Of a stretch of DNA of 64,000 bases, positions 24,344 through 37,061 are shown piece by piece. Position 1 is the first letter of the stretch; each line of letters opens with the position of its first letter. The notes beneath the pieces were generated by a model. The model was given only the letters and a program-made list of their open reading frames with translations. It had not been told where the DNA came from and ran no database searches. The position numbers and the translations under genes are program-made. Origin of the DNA: Chondrilla cf. caribensis (Eukaryota; Porifera; Demospongiae; Chondrillida; Chondrillidae); assembly GCA_964020155.1 (NCBI GenBank), contig OZ026558.1:1256416-1320415 (forward strand), in the 5' to 3' direction.

Positions 24344-24400
24344 ATGCACCCCATTTCAATGTGTGGAGTAGTGACTGTGCTTTTGGTGATACTGTGTGAA
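24344..24400 (+). pseudogene. Truncated exon 1 (signal peptide only)
   Basis: ATG CAC CCC ATT TCA ATG TGT GGA and onward encodes a signal peptide like those of G3 and G4, but at 24401 the sequence jumps to 'tacatgtatgatgttacatg', the start of a second copy of the type B flank. The exon 1 body and exon 2 are missing. With 24401-25239 this looks like an unequal crossover or a deletion that left two promoters in tandem ahead of G4. Confidence 0.8.
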
Positions 24401-25239
24401 TACATGTATGATGTTACATGTACCATGAAAATACTATGTATGTATGTGTAGACTACTATAATGCTGGGGCATATGTAATTATGTACATGTGACATGAAAC
24501 AAGCAATTCAGTATTAAAAACACACGGAGCTCCTGTCCCACTCACTCAGTTACAAACGATAATTATCATGCATGAATATACTACAATAATGATATATTTA
24601 CCACTATACCTTTATACGAAATATAGGATATTACCCAATACTATATTGAGTTTCATTTATTTTGGACTGAACCATCACATTTCAAATAGATACATACAGT
24701 CCGCTAAGTAAGTACCTTGAAGGACACAGTAAATCTGTACTTCTTATCAGAGATACTATCAGTACTGGTTGACATAGTGTACATGAGATGGAGACTGAGT
24801 GAAGTGTACTCACCAACCAGGAGTATGTACTAACCCAAATGTACTGTATTACATCACACTCTTTGTGTCCTTGTGAATCAGTGAATAGTAGATAATACTG
24901 TCCTTTGGACTACAGCAACTATTGGGTCAAGCTGTACATACCATTATAGGGAACAATACAGTATACAGCATTTTCAAAATGATATGATCAAATTGGTGAC
25001 ACCGTAAAAAATACCCAAACGTGGGGCTACCTCAAACATATTGTTCAGGTGGCTGGCAAATGCAACCCTACAAACTGAAATGATAACCAATAGTATCTCT
25101 TTCGATTCTTTATCAGTTCATCCAAACAAAAAATATCGTAAGCATGACTATATCCTCTACTAAAGGGACAGGTTGGTGAGTTCCAGTCACTCTCAAAAAG
25201 GACTGTGTGCTGCAATCCATCCGTGAGAGAGCTCTCAAA

Positions 25240-27848
25240 ATGTACTCCATCTCAATGTGTGGAGTAGTGAGTGTGCTTTTGGTGATACTGTGTGAAGCTG
25301 AAGCAAACACAACTGTGAACACCTGTGTTTCTGACTATGAGGAGTTTGAGGAAAAGACCTTCAGCAATAAAGGGAACAGATACAAGTTGTATGATGTATT
25401 CTACCCACCAAATGGACACCTACCATATGCAGTGGAGGTGACTTATCAAGCAGTGTTACCGAATGGAACAGAGTATAAAATAACAGTTTATGATGGTTAT
25501 TGTACCATTGCTAAGTGGTGGTGGATCTCTTCACCACTTTTTCTGTTTGTTGAACCAAGACTCTGGAATGTTATAGCTTTATACACTCTTAACTACTTAA
25601 AACCATGGACCACTCCTTCAGTTATTCTACGCGTACCCTATCCGTGTACAAATACTACTGTGGATGTTCTGGCTCGAATGACTAGTTTGGTGAGTTTGGT
25701 TTCAAATACACAGTCTCCATTGAGGATTGCATTTTAGGTGGAGTAACGCACATTAAAGTGCTTTGACTTTAGAATGAATAATCCTTGATATTCTAAATCA
25801 TCTTGGCAAGTTTCAACTACGGGTTGTTATCACAGAGGCGTAGGAAGCTGTTTGGGTTTGCGGGGCTTCACAATGGCTGAACTTTCTGCAGGCCAAAGTT
25901 ATTGGTTTAGAAGGAGCACTCCGTTGATTTTGTCAGTGTGGAAGAACCCCAAATATATAAAATATCAATTTTAGCAGCTTGCTCAGATGAGAATGATTAC
26001 CTAGGCTTCCAAAATATCCAGAGCTGGATTAAGTATGTATCATATTTTTATATTATATTATTTTCATTTCGACTTCCGGAATTGTAACGCTCGTCTGATA
26101 GTTAGATATAATTATTATTATATTATATATGTAATACGTGTTCTACGTGTAATCACAACAATGAATTTATATTATAATTTATATTGCGCGAAAAAAGATG
26201 GTCGATTTCAAACACCAAGAAGTAGAAATTGGGCTGAAACAAGTGCGTCGAAGCTTCGCCGAACATAATGACTTCAGCGAAGGTTCTTCTGAACCTAAGG
26301 AAGATACCCAAGTAATTAGAGAGCGGGTCGCAGCCCACAAGTTTTTTAAATCGAATTACTTGTTTTCTTGTGTGAGTTTGGCCAAATCTTCGAGGGGCAA
26401 TGCCCTCCCCCCTTGGAAGATTTAGTGGGGGCAGCTGCCCCCACTGCCCCACGGTTCCTACGCCTATGAATCACGAGCAAGTGATAATCCCCCTTTAATC
26501 CTAGTTGCCAGCAAACAGAATAATATGAAATAAGAGAATTGGCATGAAATTATATTTGGCAGTTTGGCAGCCAGTCATAGAATGTTGCTACATTCAAATT
26601 TGTCCCATTATTACAGACACCACGTCAATCACTCCTCAGATACTGTGCACTAAATAACAAGTGTTAAATGTATCAAATTACATGATATGTGCTCCTGACA
26701 GTAATTTAAGAAATTCACAAATTACTTTGAAACACGCTTAAATGTACATAATGAATGTTACTGTAACAATGCATATTTAATTCATTGCGATTCTACAGAT
26801 TAACAAATACTCTCTCGGGGAACAGGGCAGTAAAACACCCTCTGGGAATGTTATCAGTGACTGCAATGGAAAACAAATTGTTCACATTCCCTCTATAAGC
26901 TTTGTGATTCTGTCTCATTCTGTTGCAGAGGGTGGGGTATCTGCACTCCTTACAGGAGGACTCTTTGCTATAATTATGACCATTGTAGGCTCTTTGATAG
27001 TACTGAAGTGGCATTTGGAGGACAGAGTCAAGTTGAGCCACACATATTCCTACAGCCACTATGGATTCTGGTGGGGAGCGACTATCCTTGCGTGTATCAC
27101 ACTCTCGTTGATTCTACGCTCAGACCTGTATCAACTGATTAAAGGATATAATGGATATGCATCAACCCTTTATTACTCCTTTGCTGCAGTTATGATGGTA
27201 CTGTGTGTTCTATCTGGTGTACCCATTGCCATATACTTTGTCTACAAGACCAAACAACCACCAGCTATTCCCTACATTCTAATGATACCAGTCACTGTAC
27301 TGTTCTGTTGCTGTAATACAAAGCGTGCCAAGTTACTAGTGTTTGGGATGGCACTGTGGATTAACCTGGTTGCTCTACCTCTTACAGCTTTTCATGGAGC
27401 AGCAATACTAGTTACAGTGATAGTGGAACCATTTGCTGTCATCACAACTACTCTAGTCCTAGTACTCCTCCTCTTCTGTCTCACTAACATATTTGCCTTA
27501 TCATTTACAATATCGGCCTATATCTTCACTCGGAAACATCAGAGACCGCAAGGAGAAGGGACTACCATGCTACGTGCCGTCATACTCATCCCCTTGCTAG
27601 TTGTGGTTGGCTGCATTAGCCTTTTTATCGGTGTTATGGGTTATTTGGTCAATGCGGACACCAAACAAGGAAGTTTTGTATCATTGGCCAGTTCTGCCTC
27701 TGTTCCACTCCTTCTAGGACTAGTTACATTTGGTCTCAAGAAGCTGATATCAAAATGGCTGGATAAGGCTCCAAACTCTAATCCTCTGGTTGGGGAAGAT
27801 TCAGCTAGAGTGGAACTACTACAATCAGAGTCAATGCTTGTTCCATAA
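25240..27848 (+). CDS. G4: two-exon multipass receptor-like protein, array family
   Basis: Exon 1 is 25240-25689 (150 codons) and exon 2 is 26799-27848 (349 codons plus stop), giving 499 aa. The 1109-bp intron hosts a 636-bp TIR element (25833-26468); without it the intron would be close to that of G2 and G3. This is the most divergent ectodomain: NTC for NNC before the first Cys, YKIT for YNIT (loss of the N81 sequon), WWW for WRW, EPRLWN for EPGLWN, and IALYTLNYLKP in the variable window. The loop after TM2 is SDLYQLIKGYNGYASTLYYS. It ends ESMLVP. The 5' flank is type B. Confidence 0.85.
25833..26468. mobile_element. 636-bp TIR element in the G4 intron
   Basis: Ends are CAGAGGCGTAGGAAG and GTTCCTACGCCTATG. 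The flanks TATCA (25828-25832) and AATCA (26469-26473) are a near-perfect 5-bp duplication. G2 and G3 introns show the empty site. It contains a nested 'cttccgg' MITE at 26059-26362. No transposase frame. It shares end sequence with the elements at 29973 and 54336. Confidence 0.8.
26059..26362. mobile_element. Nested MITE, 'cttccgg...actcgaattacttg' family
   Basis: Matches 63234-63561 from 'ttttcatttcgacttccgg' to the 'aagtaattagagagcgggtcgcag...tcgaattacttg' hairpin. It lies inside the 25833-26468 element, so it inserted later or was captured. Confidence 0.65.
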
Positions 27849-28438
27849 CACCAATACACATTGTACACAATACATGTAATACACATGCTCAGTATTACCT
27901 CAATGCATCCATTACTTGACACACACTTTCTGACACATACATACACACATACTGTAAGATTTTTCACCATAACAATTATTATTATGTACTGTTACTATAG
28001 GAGATTGGTGTGTAAATTGGTGATAAATAACAGAAATTGTTGATATTTTTGTATCCTTACAATACATTTATCAAAATTAACATGTTTGTGCTGAGATAAT
28101 GCTATTTTCAGTACGTATCTGCAGTATTGTCCCATATCACCATCTGATCTCAACCATACTAATCTGATTTCAGAGTTTGCATACTTTTTAGCTGTTTATT
28201 GTACAAAGTGAACTCATTTACACCTCTGGACATGAAAACGTGTTTGCTGATTGATAAACAGATGGGAATTCCCTGAAATTTGCCAACAGTCAAAATAGAC
28301 TTGTAAGGCTTTAATTAAATCGTGTTGTATCCCGTATTACACTGATACAAATTAATGTTACGAGATTGTTAAATTAATACTGGCTCTACATTCGTTATAA
28401 AGAAAACTGTGACTTTGTACATGATGATACACACACAT

Positions 28439-28522
<84 letters not shown>

Positions 28523-29052
28523 TTGGGATTGGCCATGAACTTGTGATACAGATGTGTACAGTACATTGGCACTGAAATTAATGAGATTAATATGATAGAA
28601 TTAAACATAATTTGACCAATTAAACCATAATTTATGCATGTACATGTGTACATCCACAGTGATTGGCTTCACATTATATGACAACACTGGAATAATGTAC
28701 TTGGGACACTAAACTAATACACTGTGCTGTAACATATACACAAATTCAATAAGATTAGGATTATATGGTCTTTGACCTAGAATATGTACAGTATATATTA
28801 ATTTTGGCTTAATCATTATTTAGGCATCATTAGCAGGTATTTATAGCCTTTTCTAATCCACAATAATTATAATTCATCAGGAAATTTTATTCTACTTTCT
28901 CAGATAATGCCAGCTCCTTCAATAGAACTGGGTAGGAGAATGTATATTACCCAAATCACCATGTTGTGGGAGCTTCCAAATGGTAGTTTCATTGATAAAA
29001 TAGGAGTTGATTTGTGATTCTAGTGTAACATGTGACACACTGCATGCCACAC
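27849..29052. other. Spacer between G4 and TTC21B copy 2
   Basis: No gene seen. Standard 3' flank to about 28360, then the AC tract, then about 500 bp ('gtgattggcttcacattatatgacaac...ttctcagataatgcc') that recurs at 38040-38290, 49720-49940 and 58900-59160 ahead of each TTC21B-like exon 6. That segment may be the former intron 6 of the TTC21B-like gene. Confidence 0.5.
28429..28520. repeat. (AC)n microsatellite
   Basis: About 90 bp, bordered by 'gtacatgatgatac' and 'atttgggattggccatgaac'. Confidence 0.95.
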
Positions 29053-29497
29053 CTCTGAGCTGTCTCCACAGCCTGCTCCCAGTCTCTCATAGCCCCCTGT
29101 ACCTTCATCTTCTCCAGAAAGGCAGGAAGGAAGCTCTGGTAAGTCACAATGGCCTTGTTCAGAGAATCCAGTGCTCCACTGAATGCATGCCGGTCCATCA
29201 AATACCGTGCAGAACCCAACAGGGCTTCAAAGGGCTTGGGATGGTCCGTTCTGAGATACAGACCAATACTCCAGGATAATATGTACTATGCAGTACAAGG
29301 ATGCATAATACAGTATAGGCATACATGTATACATATGTACTCAATGTGTATACACAAATGTACACAACTGCACATCTGTACGTACATGCACACATGCATG
29401 CACAAACATGTACATGGACATACTCACAAACACACACACCTACCACACGTACACACACACAACACAACACACACACACACAGATTCCTGAAAATACG

Positions 29498-29676
29498 TAC
29501 AGTGAACACTTGTTAATCTGCTGCAATTCGTTTTCAAAGAATATGGTGGATTAACGAGTTTGGTGGATTAACTAGATATTCATTGGTACTTGTACATTAT
29601 ATTGATACTGAGGAATTGTGGCGGATTAAAAGGTTTAGAGGATAGAGCGGTGGTGGATTAATGAGAATTCACTGTA
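29498..29676. mobile_element. Pogo-like MITE, element B
   Basis: 179 bp with ends TACAGTGAACACTTGTTAAT and ATTAATGAGAATTCACTGTA, so the TIRs are CAGTGAA(C/T)NCTNGTTAATC with TA at each end. Internal GTGGCGGATTAA-like repeats echo the ends. The end type and TA duplication suggest a Tc1/mariner, pogo-group derivative. Copies lie at 52222 and 60420. Confidence 0.65.
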
Positions 29677-29879
29677 CATATGTACATTCCTGCTACATAT
29701 GTACGTATAAAAGGCAGTTACATGTTGACACCATCCTAACCTTTTCACCACAAGACTGCCTTTGGGTTCGAACTTGAGACTCCAAACTCTTCACTGCATC
29801 TCGATCTGTACAAGTGTATTATGACAGACACAAAGTGATACGGCTCAAAGCAGTGGTGAATGCAACAGTAGACTTGTAA

Positions 29880-30415
29880 ACATAACAGTATACACAATAC
29901 AGTTGACCCCAACACTAGTAAACACAATAGTACACAGAATACAGTGGGCCTCAACACTAGTAAACACAATAGCAGTGGCGGTGGAACATAAAAATCTTAG
30001 TGCACATGTAGTACAGAACACTAAGTCACCAAATTAGCATATACTAGCCACTCCTTCACTTCAGTGTACAGTAAATGCTATGCATATGTTCATAACACCA
30101 AGGCTCATTCAACATTATATTAATATCATATATCCGGAAATATTCACAGTGATTTAAATTTAGCAATTTGGCGGTCATGGACATAACTGCCAAATTAATA
30201 TTCATCAATCAACATTTGCGTTTTATTGTTATTAACACTCAAATCACTAAATATTAGAATGTTCAGCATTAGAGGACTAAGTAATGCTGACCCCCCAGTT
30301 CCACTGCCTATGAATAGTACACACAACCATAATGCAGTGGACCCCAACACTAGTAAACTCAATAGTACACATAATAGTACACACAATACAGTGGACCCCA
30401 GCATTGCGTATAACT
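29880..30415. repeat. 42-bp-type minisatellite, split by a TIR element
   Basis: Units of 'cagtggaccccaacactagt...cacaatagtacacacaata' at 29880-29972 and 30313-30415, interrupted by the 340-bp element at 29973-30312. Confidence 0.85.
29973..30312. mobile_element. 340-bp TIR element in the minisatellite
   Basis: Ends are CAGTGGCGGTGGAAC and GTTCCACTGCCTATG. A perfect 5-bp duplication AATAG flanks it (29968-29972 and 30313-30317). Removing it restores the continuous minisatellite unit, which is strong evidence of insertion. No coding capacity. Confidence 0.85.
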
Positions 30416-30905
30416 ATTTTGGACGAGTAGTTCACCAACATGCAGAGAGAGCGGTACTGATCAGCTTACCGACTATTTTACACTTCTTGTGAGCATGGAC
30501 AAGGAGTAGCGGACCGCACACAACGAGATCTCTCTTATCCAAAAGGTTTTCCAATTCCCTCATCCATTCAGAGAGATTATCTGATGAAGAAAAACAAGTA
30601 GTCGCTCAAAAACACATTTCATTCAAACTAGATGAAGTGTACTTTCTATACCTTCCATGATAAGCCCGAACGACTTCCAGAAAAGCAGCACTGGATCCGA
30701 ACCATACTTTTTGATGGCTTCTAAGACAACAGTCTGCACGTGTCTGTACAGACATTCCCTTGAATAGTAATTTATGCTTGGCTGAGAAGAAAGCAACGAA
30801 ATTCCGGGTTTTCACCAAAATAAAACGAAACGTAGACCATCGTGACTTACAATGAACAACTGATCGCTACCGGCCATTTTTAGCTAGCCATAATAAAAAT
30901 ATCCG

Positions 30906-30919
30906 GTTGCTATGGAAAT
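30906..30919 (-). promoter_or_regulatory. X-box-like RFX site of TTC21B copy 2
   Basis: GTTGCTATGGAAAT, 29 bp upstream of the exon 1 ATG at 30877. It is followed upstream by CACGTG (E-box) and CTCGCGCCATT (E2F-like), all also present near copy 4. Confidence 0.6.
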
Positions 30920-32905
30920 CACGTGACCTCATCAACTCGCGCCATTCCCGACGTATGATGTATTAAACTTAATTTTGTCATCCGCTTTGTGTCATTTATC
31001 CGTTAATTATTATTCATTCGCGCGCGATGAGGAGAGCTATTCAACTATTTATGTTATTCGCTGGAAAATAAACAAAATAGTGAATGCATCATGCATACAA
31101 TACCATGACAGTTGAATCGAAATGATTCGAAATGGAATTATATAAATATTATTATTAAAAATATATGATTTATGTAATAATAATATGAAATGGAGACTCC
31201 ATATATAGTAGTAATGACAAAGTGTGCACATAATAATATCTAGTAGATTTTTATTACATCACAATATTAAGCTTACTAGGTTCTAGCAATTAATTAGCAT
31301 GACAATGTACAGTATATTTGTTTCGTATCAATTTTTCTGAAATGATCAGAAAATATAGTAAGCTTCACATTATTATGACAACACCGGAATAATGTACTTG
31401 GGACACTAAACTGTATGTGAGACCTTTTACTTCAACACTGTCAAAATATTATAATAATTATTATAATAATATTATGTATAATTAGCCTGTATATCTCTAA
31501 TGTAGTATATCATATATGACGTCAGTACTGCACATACCCACACAATTCACCAAAGTCCAATTCTCTGCATGTGGGAAAAAAATAACTTTGCAGCTGCAGG
31601 GGTGGAGTACTGGGTCCACCTACCTGAGGTTCTCTAGTCAGTACAAACACATTCCACACTGTCTGCATACAAGAGCACACTTGTACATTTACACATAGGT
31701 ATTACCAACAGCAAGGTGTCCCTGCACTATTACAAAGTCAACTAGTCAACTACAAAGGGTGCACTGAAAAGAATAATTGGCTTATACAACAAGAGTTAAT
31801 AAAGCAACTTTGAGCATTATAACAACTGTGTTTGTAAGGACTAATCCATTGTAAAAGATCTGGATTCATATTTCAAAACCAACTTGTCCTTCACTGAGAG
31901 AGTGAGAGTCTTTAGAATCATCATCACAAGCATCGATCATCAACTGCAACATCCTTACGTTGTTATTGAAACAAAACAGTGGAACATGTTAATCTCTCAA
32001 TCAACGGACAAGAAATGTCAAGTTACACTGCTGTATTGTGGAGGATTTGCATTCCAGTCGGAAATGACAACTGCATCTCAGAATGTGGTTAGATAATGGA
32101 TTAGCTGGATAGGAGATATGTTGGGCTATAGAGACGTCTGATATAAAATATAAGAAGAAATCAATTATTCCACTCTTACATTGGGATCTCCACCTTGCTC
32201 CATTTGAATATTTATAAGCTGTTCAGAAACTAGACAGAAAACCCATTGCCTTGGCGACCTTTGACCTTTGAGCCAATTTCCTTACAATGGGCATTAGAAA
32301 TAGGAATATGACTAAGGGAGTGAAAATGGAAATGTGAAGACACAATAAAAAAGACTAAACTTCTCTCAAAGTATTGAGTTCCTCAGAAATTTTGTGCAAA
32401 CACTACATGCACAATGTACATACCTACATATGTAGATGGCACATACGTACATATTACGTATAGTTATCACATACATATGTAGATATATAGCACATAAGTA
32501 CATATGTAGATAGCACATTGTGCCTATATAATTGCGGTGACTCTGCGTAATTTGTCCACGGGTGTATGCGGTTTATGCAGAAAGCTCCGTAAACTTCAGC
32601 ATAAAAGGTTGAAGTTTAATTACTGCACCACATACGCTATAATAACACACAAGGGTACAATGCCGGGTATCGCTCGTATTGTGATAACATGCTTTATAAC
32701 AACTCCACTTAAGAAGAAAGAAGTCCACCATTCAATAAAATTGATACAAATGGCACTATTTCATCATACTACTAAGAATACTCATATATTAATAAGAGAA
32801 TATTAAAGAAGAAAAAAACTCCTGTAATGTTCTAATGACCAGAAGGAGCTCCTTCTTTCTTTTATCACCTCAGGTATAACTTTCCTGAGGTGATCAATAT
32901 ACCTG

Positions 32906-33133
32906 GTGCACCGTAGTCTTGAAGGAAGATTAACCCTAATCCTCTTCACAGAAGAAAGTCGCATCCAATGTCCAAGGAGTTCGCCTTTAAATGAACTTAA
33001 GGTAAATACCATCAGCGAGGTGTGCTACCAGCAATTTCCTATAGGTTGGACAGAGCCTAAAATCAATGCCGATAAGGATGTCAGAAACACGATGGACAAA
33101 GTCTGCCGTAAGACAAGAGGCAAACAATCTTAG
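32906..33133 (+). pseudogene. C-terminal remnant of a BEN-domain-like protein
   Basis: The frame ends in ELKVNTISEVCYQQFPIGW, then TEPKINADKDVRNTMDKVCR and KTRGKQS before TAG at 33131-33133. The spacing of L-x-E-L, A/T-I, FP, V-R-x-x-M-x-x-x-C-R recalls the end of BEN domains (DNA-binding, common in transposon-derived and chromatin proteins), but I am not certain. The copy at about 62430-62563 has almost the same protein end (VDAISEVCYQQFPLDW), and a third at 39985-40099 is broken. The upstream exon is not visible, so this is taken as a remnant. Confidence 0.35.
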
Positions 33134-33429
33134 TTATGTTACTTCTTCCATTAAACACTAAATTATTACTATTTTACTATTTTCCGTTGAAGTATTTATC
33201 TGCTTTCTAATTATGATTTGTTCAAATTATTTGCCATGAAGTTGTACATAAGTACATATGTATGTACATACATAATGATTATTATTTCACGAAGTTATCC
33301 AGTGCATATTATCCGGGGAGAAATATATAAGTGTTTGCGGATTTCTGTATACGCATCCGCATAAACCAAAAAACACATTTTGTGGTTGATCGCAGAAGCG
33401 TGCAAACAAATTGTTTCATGTACTGCATG

Positions 33430-33591
33430 GGCCGTCATACTCATCCTCTTGCTACTTGCGGTTGGCTGCATCAGCATAGATATGGGCGGAATGGGCTACG
33501 TATCTGGTCAATATGGACACCAAACAAGGAAGTTTTGTATCATTGGCCAGTTCTGCCTCTGTTCCACTCGTTCTAGGACTAGTTACATTTG
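33430..33591 (+). pseudogene. Exon-2 fragment, truncated both ends
   Basis: From 'gccgtcatactcatcctc' (before TM7) to 'gttacatttg', where it stops at the join to a 5' flank block. A four-base insertion in 'ggctacgtatctggtc' shifts the frame; the same insertion is in the 62866 fragment, so the two are duplicates. Confidence 0.8.
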
Positions 33592-34199
33592 CTCCTTCAA
33601 TTAATGTTCATTACATAATTCAGGGTGGATTTTGAAGAGTTGAACACTGAGGAATAGTTCTGTTCTCAGATAGAGTTCTGGTTATTCAGTATAGAGGTGT
33701 AGATAAATCATGATAGTAAGATGTATACAGGATGACCACAGTTTGTAATAGCTGAAGTGAACAACAGTGGATTTCAGAAACTGTTGGATTTCAATGAAAT
33801 AGAAACAAATCTTTGTTTTGATGAAACTAAATACAGACTGTTAATACTATAATATCAGCAAAATAAAACCAATTAGGTCATCACGTTTTACTGCATATAG
33901 ATGGATATGGACGCATGTGATATGATTCGAGCTTTCAAATCGAATGACTTAGTATGCCAGACTATAATCAAATGTTAGTGCTGAAGTAATGCTACGAATT
34001 TTAAGTACATATGTGTCTGCAATACTGTCCCATATTATGAAAACGTGTTCACTGATTGATGAAGGCTTTAATCAGATCGTGTCATATCCAGTACTACACT
34101 GATACAACTTCAATGTCACCAGATTGTCAAATCTATAATGACTTAATAATTTATAATTTAAAAATTGCAGAGTTCTATGTACATTACATACTGCTGCAC

Positions 34200-34243
<44 letters not shown>

Positions 34244-35441
34244 CACATACACACTCTCTCTCTCACACACACACACAAACACACACACACATACATTTGG
34301 GATTAAACAATTAACTTGTGATACAGATATGTGCATGGGCGATAAAATTGAATATGAAATTAACAATATTATTATAATAATAAAATTAACCCCAATTTGA
34401 CCAATTCGACCATGTCTATCTCCTCCAATGTTCATTACATAATAATTATTCAGTTTATTATTTTATTATTAGTTTATTCATTATTTATTAATGTATACAG
34501 GATGACCATAGTTTGTAATAGCAGTGAACAACAGTGGATTTCAGTAAGTGCCAAATTTCAATGAAATAGCAACAACTCACTGTACGTGTTTGGATGAAAC
34601 TAAATACAGACTCTTAATACTTTAATATCAGCAAAATAAAACATTGAAAACATCCCGTCATGTCATGGACCCACTGAGAATTGTTGAATTTAGGTCATCA
34701 TGTTTTACTGCACATAGATGGATATGGACACATGTGGTATGATTCAAACATTCAAATGGAATGACTTAGTATGCCAGACTACAATCAAAATTTTCAGAGT
34801 TGAACACTGAGGAATAGTTCTGTTCTCAGATAGAGTTCTGGTTATTCAGTATATAGGTGTAGATAAATCATGATAGTAAGATGTATACAGGATGACCATA
34901 GTTTGTAATAGCTGAAGTGAACAACAGCAAATTTCAGAAACTGTTAGATTTCAATGAAATAGAAACAAATCTTTATTTGGTTTGGTGAAACTAAGACTTT
35001 AATATCTGATTCAGTAAAAGTATAAACACCTTACGTCATGGATTTACTGAAAATATCCCATTAGGTCATCATGTTTTACTGCATATACGTAGATAGATAT
35101 GGACACGTGGTATGATTTGAGCTTTCAAATGGACTGACTTAGTATGCAGGATTACAATGAAAATGACAGCAATACAGATATTAGGTGAATGACCCCAGTT
35201 ACTGCTGTGTACATGCGACTTGCGTTAGCTCTTATGGACACGGTTACAACTCCAAATATGTAATTGGATTTTGGCCACATCATCCCTCCACTAAAAATTG
35301 GTAAACCTTGAAATGCATGAAACGTCACTAGTTCATCTTTTCCACTTTCAATGTGGAGAAAAAAAAACAGCTGCAGGACAGTGATTCTTTAAAAGCAAAG
35401 GTGTGTGAGCTTCGAGCCACTTGTGAGAAAGAGCTGTCAAA
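33592..35441. other. Three partial copies of the type A 5' flank before G5
   Basis: No gene. The phrase 'gaatagttctgttctcagat' occurs at about 33650 and 34815, and 'ggatatggacacatgtg' type phrases at 33900, 34730 and 35095, showing nested duplication of the G5 promoter flank. An AC/CT microsatellite lies at 34197-34293. Confidence 0.55.
34197..34293. repeat. (AC)n/(CT)n microsatellite
   Basis: AC repeats with an internal 'actctctctctcac' block. Confidence 0.95.
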
Positions 35442-37061
35442 ATGTACTTGATCATTTCAATGTGTGGAGTAGTGAATGTGCTTTTGGTGATACTGTGTGA
35501 AACTGAAGCAAACACAACTGTGAACAACTGTGTTTCTGACTATGAGGAGTTTGAGGACAAGACCTTCAGCAATAAAGGGAATAGATACAAGCTGTATGAT
35601 GTATTCTACCCACCAAATGGACACCTACCATATGCAGTGGAGGTGACTTATCAAGCAGTGTTACCGAATGGAACAGAGTATAACATAACAATTTATGATG
35701 GCTATTGTACCATTGCTAAGTGGAGGTGGATCTCTTCACCACTCTTTCTGTTTGTTGAGCCAGGACTCTGGAATGCTATAGTTTTAAACATGCTTAACTA
35801 CCTCAGACATTGGACCACTCCTTCAGTTATTCTCCGTGTACCCTTTCCATGTACAAACACTACTGTGGAGTTCTTGGCTCGAATGACTAGTTTGGTGAGT
35901 TTGGTTTCAAATGCACATACTCAGTATGTGTTAGATTATTGTACTTTGAAACACACTTAAATGTACATAATGAATGTTACAATGTACATTTAATTCATTG
36001 CCATTCTACAGATTAACAGATATTCTCTCGGGGAACAGGGCAGTAAAACACCCTCTGGGAATGTTGTCAGTGACTGCAATGGAAAACATATTGCTCACAT
36101 TCCCTCTATAAACTTTGTGATTCTGTCTCATTCTGCCGAAAAGGGTGGGGGATCTGCACTGCTTGTAGGAGGACTCTTCGCTATAATCTTTGCCATTGTA
36201 AGCTCTTTGATAGTACTGAAGTGGCATTTGGAGGACAGAGTGAAGTTGAGCTATACATATTCCTACAGCCACTATGGATTCTGGTGGGGAGTGACTATCC
36301 TTGTGTCAATTACACATCCATTGATTCTACTCTCAGACCTGTATCAACTGATTAAACAACATAATGAATATACATCAATCCTTGCTTACTTCTTTGCTGC
36401 AGTTATGCTGATGCTGTGTATTCTATCTGGTGTACCCGTTGCCATATACTTTGTATGCAAGACTAAACAGCCACCAGCTATTCCCTACATTCTAATGATA
36501 CCAGTCACTGTACTGTTCTGTTGCTGTAATACGAAACGTGCCAAGTTACTAGTGTTTGGGATGGCACTGTGGATTAACCTGGTTGCTCTACCTCTTACAG
36601 CTGTTCATGTTGTAGCAATACTAGTTACAGTGATAGTGGAACCATTTGCTGTCATCACAACTACTCTAGTCCTAGTACTCCTCCTCTTCTGTCTCACTAA
36701 CATATTTGCCTTATCATTTACAATTTCCGCCTATATCTTCACTCGGAAACATCAGAGACCACAAGGAGAAGGGACCACCATGCTACGTGCCATCATACTT
36801 ATCCCCTTGCTAGTTGTGGTTGGCTGCATCAGCCTTTTTATTGGTGTTATGGGCTATTTGGTAAATTCAGACACCAAACAAGGAAGTTTTGTATCATTGG
36901 CCACTTCTGCCTCTGTTCCACTCGTTCTAGGATTAGTCACATTTGGGCTCAAGAGCTTGATATCAAAATGGCTGGATACGGCTCCAAATTCTAATCTTCT
37001 GGTTGGGGAAGATTCAGCTAGAGTGGGACTGCTACAATCAGAGTCAATGCTTGTTCCATAA
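35442..37061 (+). CDS. G5: two-exon multipass receptor-like protein, array family
   Basis: Exon 1 is 35442-35894 (151 codons) and exon 2 is 36012-37061 (349 codons plus stop), giving 500 aa. The intron is only 117 bp. The stalk reads INRYSLGEQG, and TM1 follows a Gly-rich KGGGSALLVGG. Differences: VVNVLL and ETEAN in the signal peptide region, AIVLNMLNYLRHWTTP in the variable window, YPC changed to FPC, loop SDLYQLIKQHNEYTSILAYF, CKTKQ for YKTKQ, HVVAIL for HGAAIL, LKSLISKWLDTAPNSNLL near the end. It ends ESMLVP. The 5' flank is type A. Confidence 0.85.

Larger units (their letters stand above)
29053..30877 (-). pseudogene. TTC21B/IFT139-like 5' fragment, copy 2 (exons 1-4 and 6)
   Basis: On the - strand: exon 1 at 30851-30877, exon 2 at 30652-30781, exon 3 at 30470-30580, exon 4 at 29741-29805 and exon 6 at 29053-29250. 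All are open and keep splice signals, but exon 5 (194 bp, TPR residues [12 protein letters not shown] in copy 4) is deleted, so joining exon 4 to exon 6 shifts the frame. Exon 6 encodes [20 protein letters not shown] and [20 protein letters not shown], a TPR pair matching TTC21B. Nothing resembling exon 7 lies beyond 29053. The exon 4 donor is GTTAGG, weaker than usual, as in the other copies. Confidence 0.75.
30878..33429. other. Spacer module S (copy at 31-33 kb)
   Basis: No intact gene. It starts with the TTC21B-like 5' region, then matches 60978-62865 closely from about 31620 onward and 39600-40400 in part. It includes 'ttggcgacctttgacctttgagcc', a block of TAGATAGCACATA repeats, and the BEN-like remnant at 32906-33133. 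Confidence 0.55.

Noticed and set aside
24086..24349. - strand frame in the type B flank (also 16438-16665), with WNSPTC and NRKRYYWLPFQF
   Set aside because: Open in two copies and plausible in composition, but altered in the third (25.0 kb) and with no start context, partner exons or family match. Probably chance in a young duplicate; kept here in case transcripts show otherwise.
32803..33012. - strand 69-codon frame opposite the BEN-like remnant
   Set aside because: The equivalent frame in the 62.3-kb copy is broken, while the + strand protein end is conserved.
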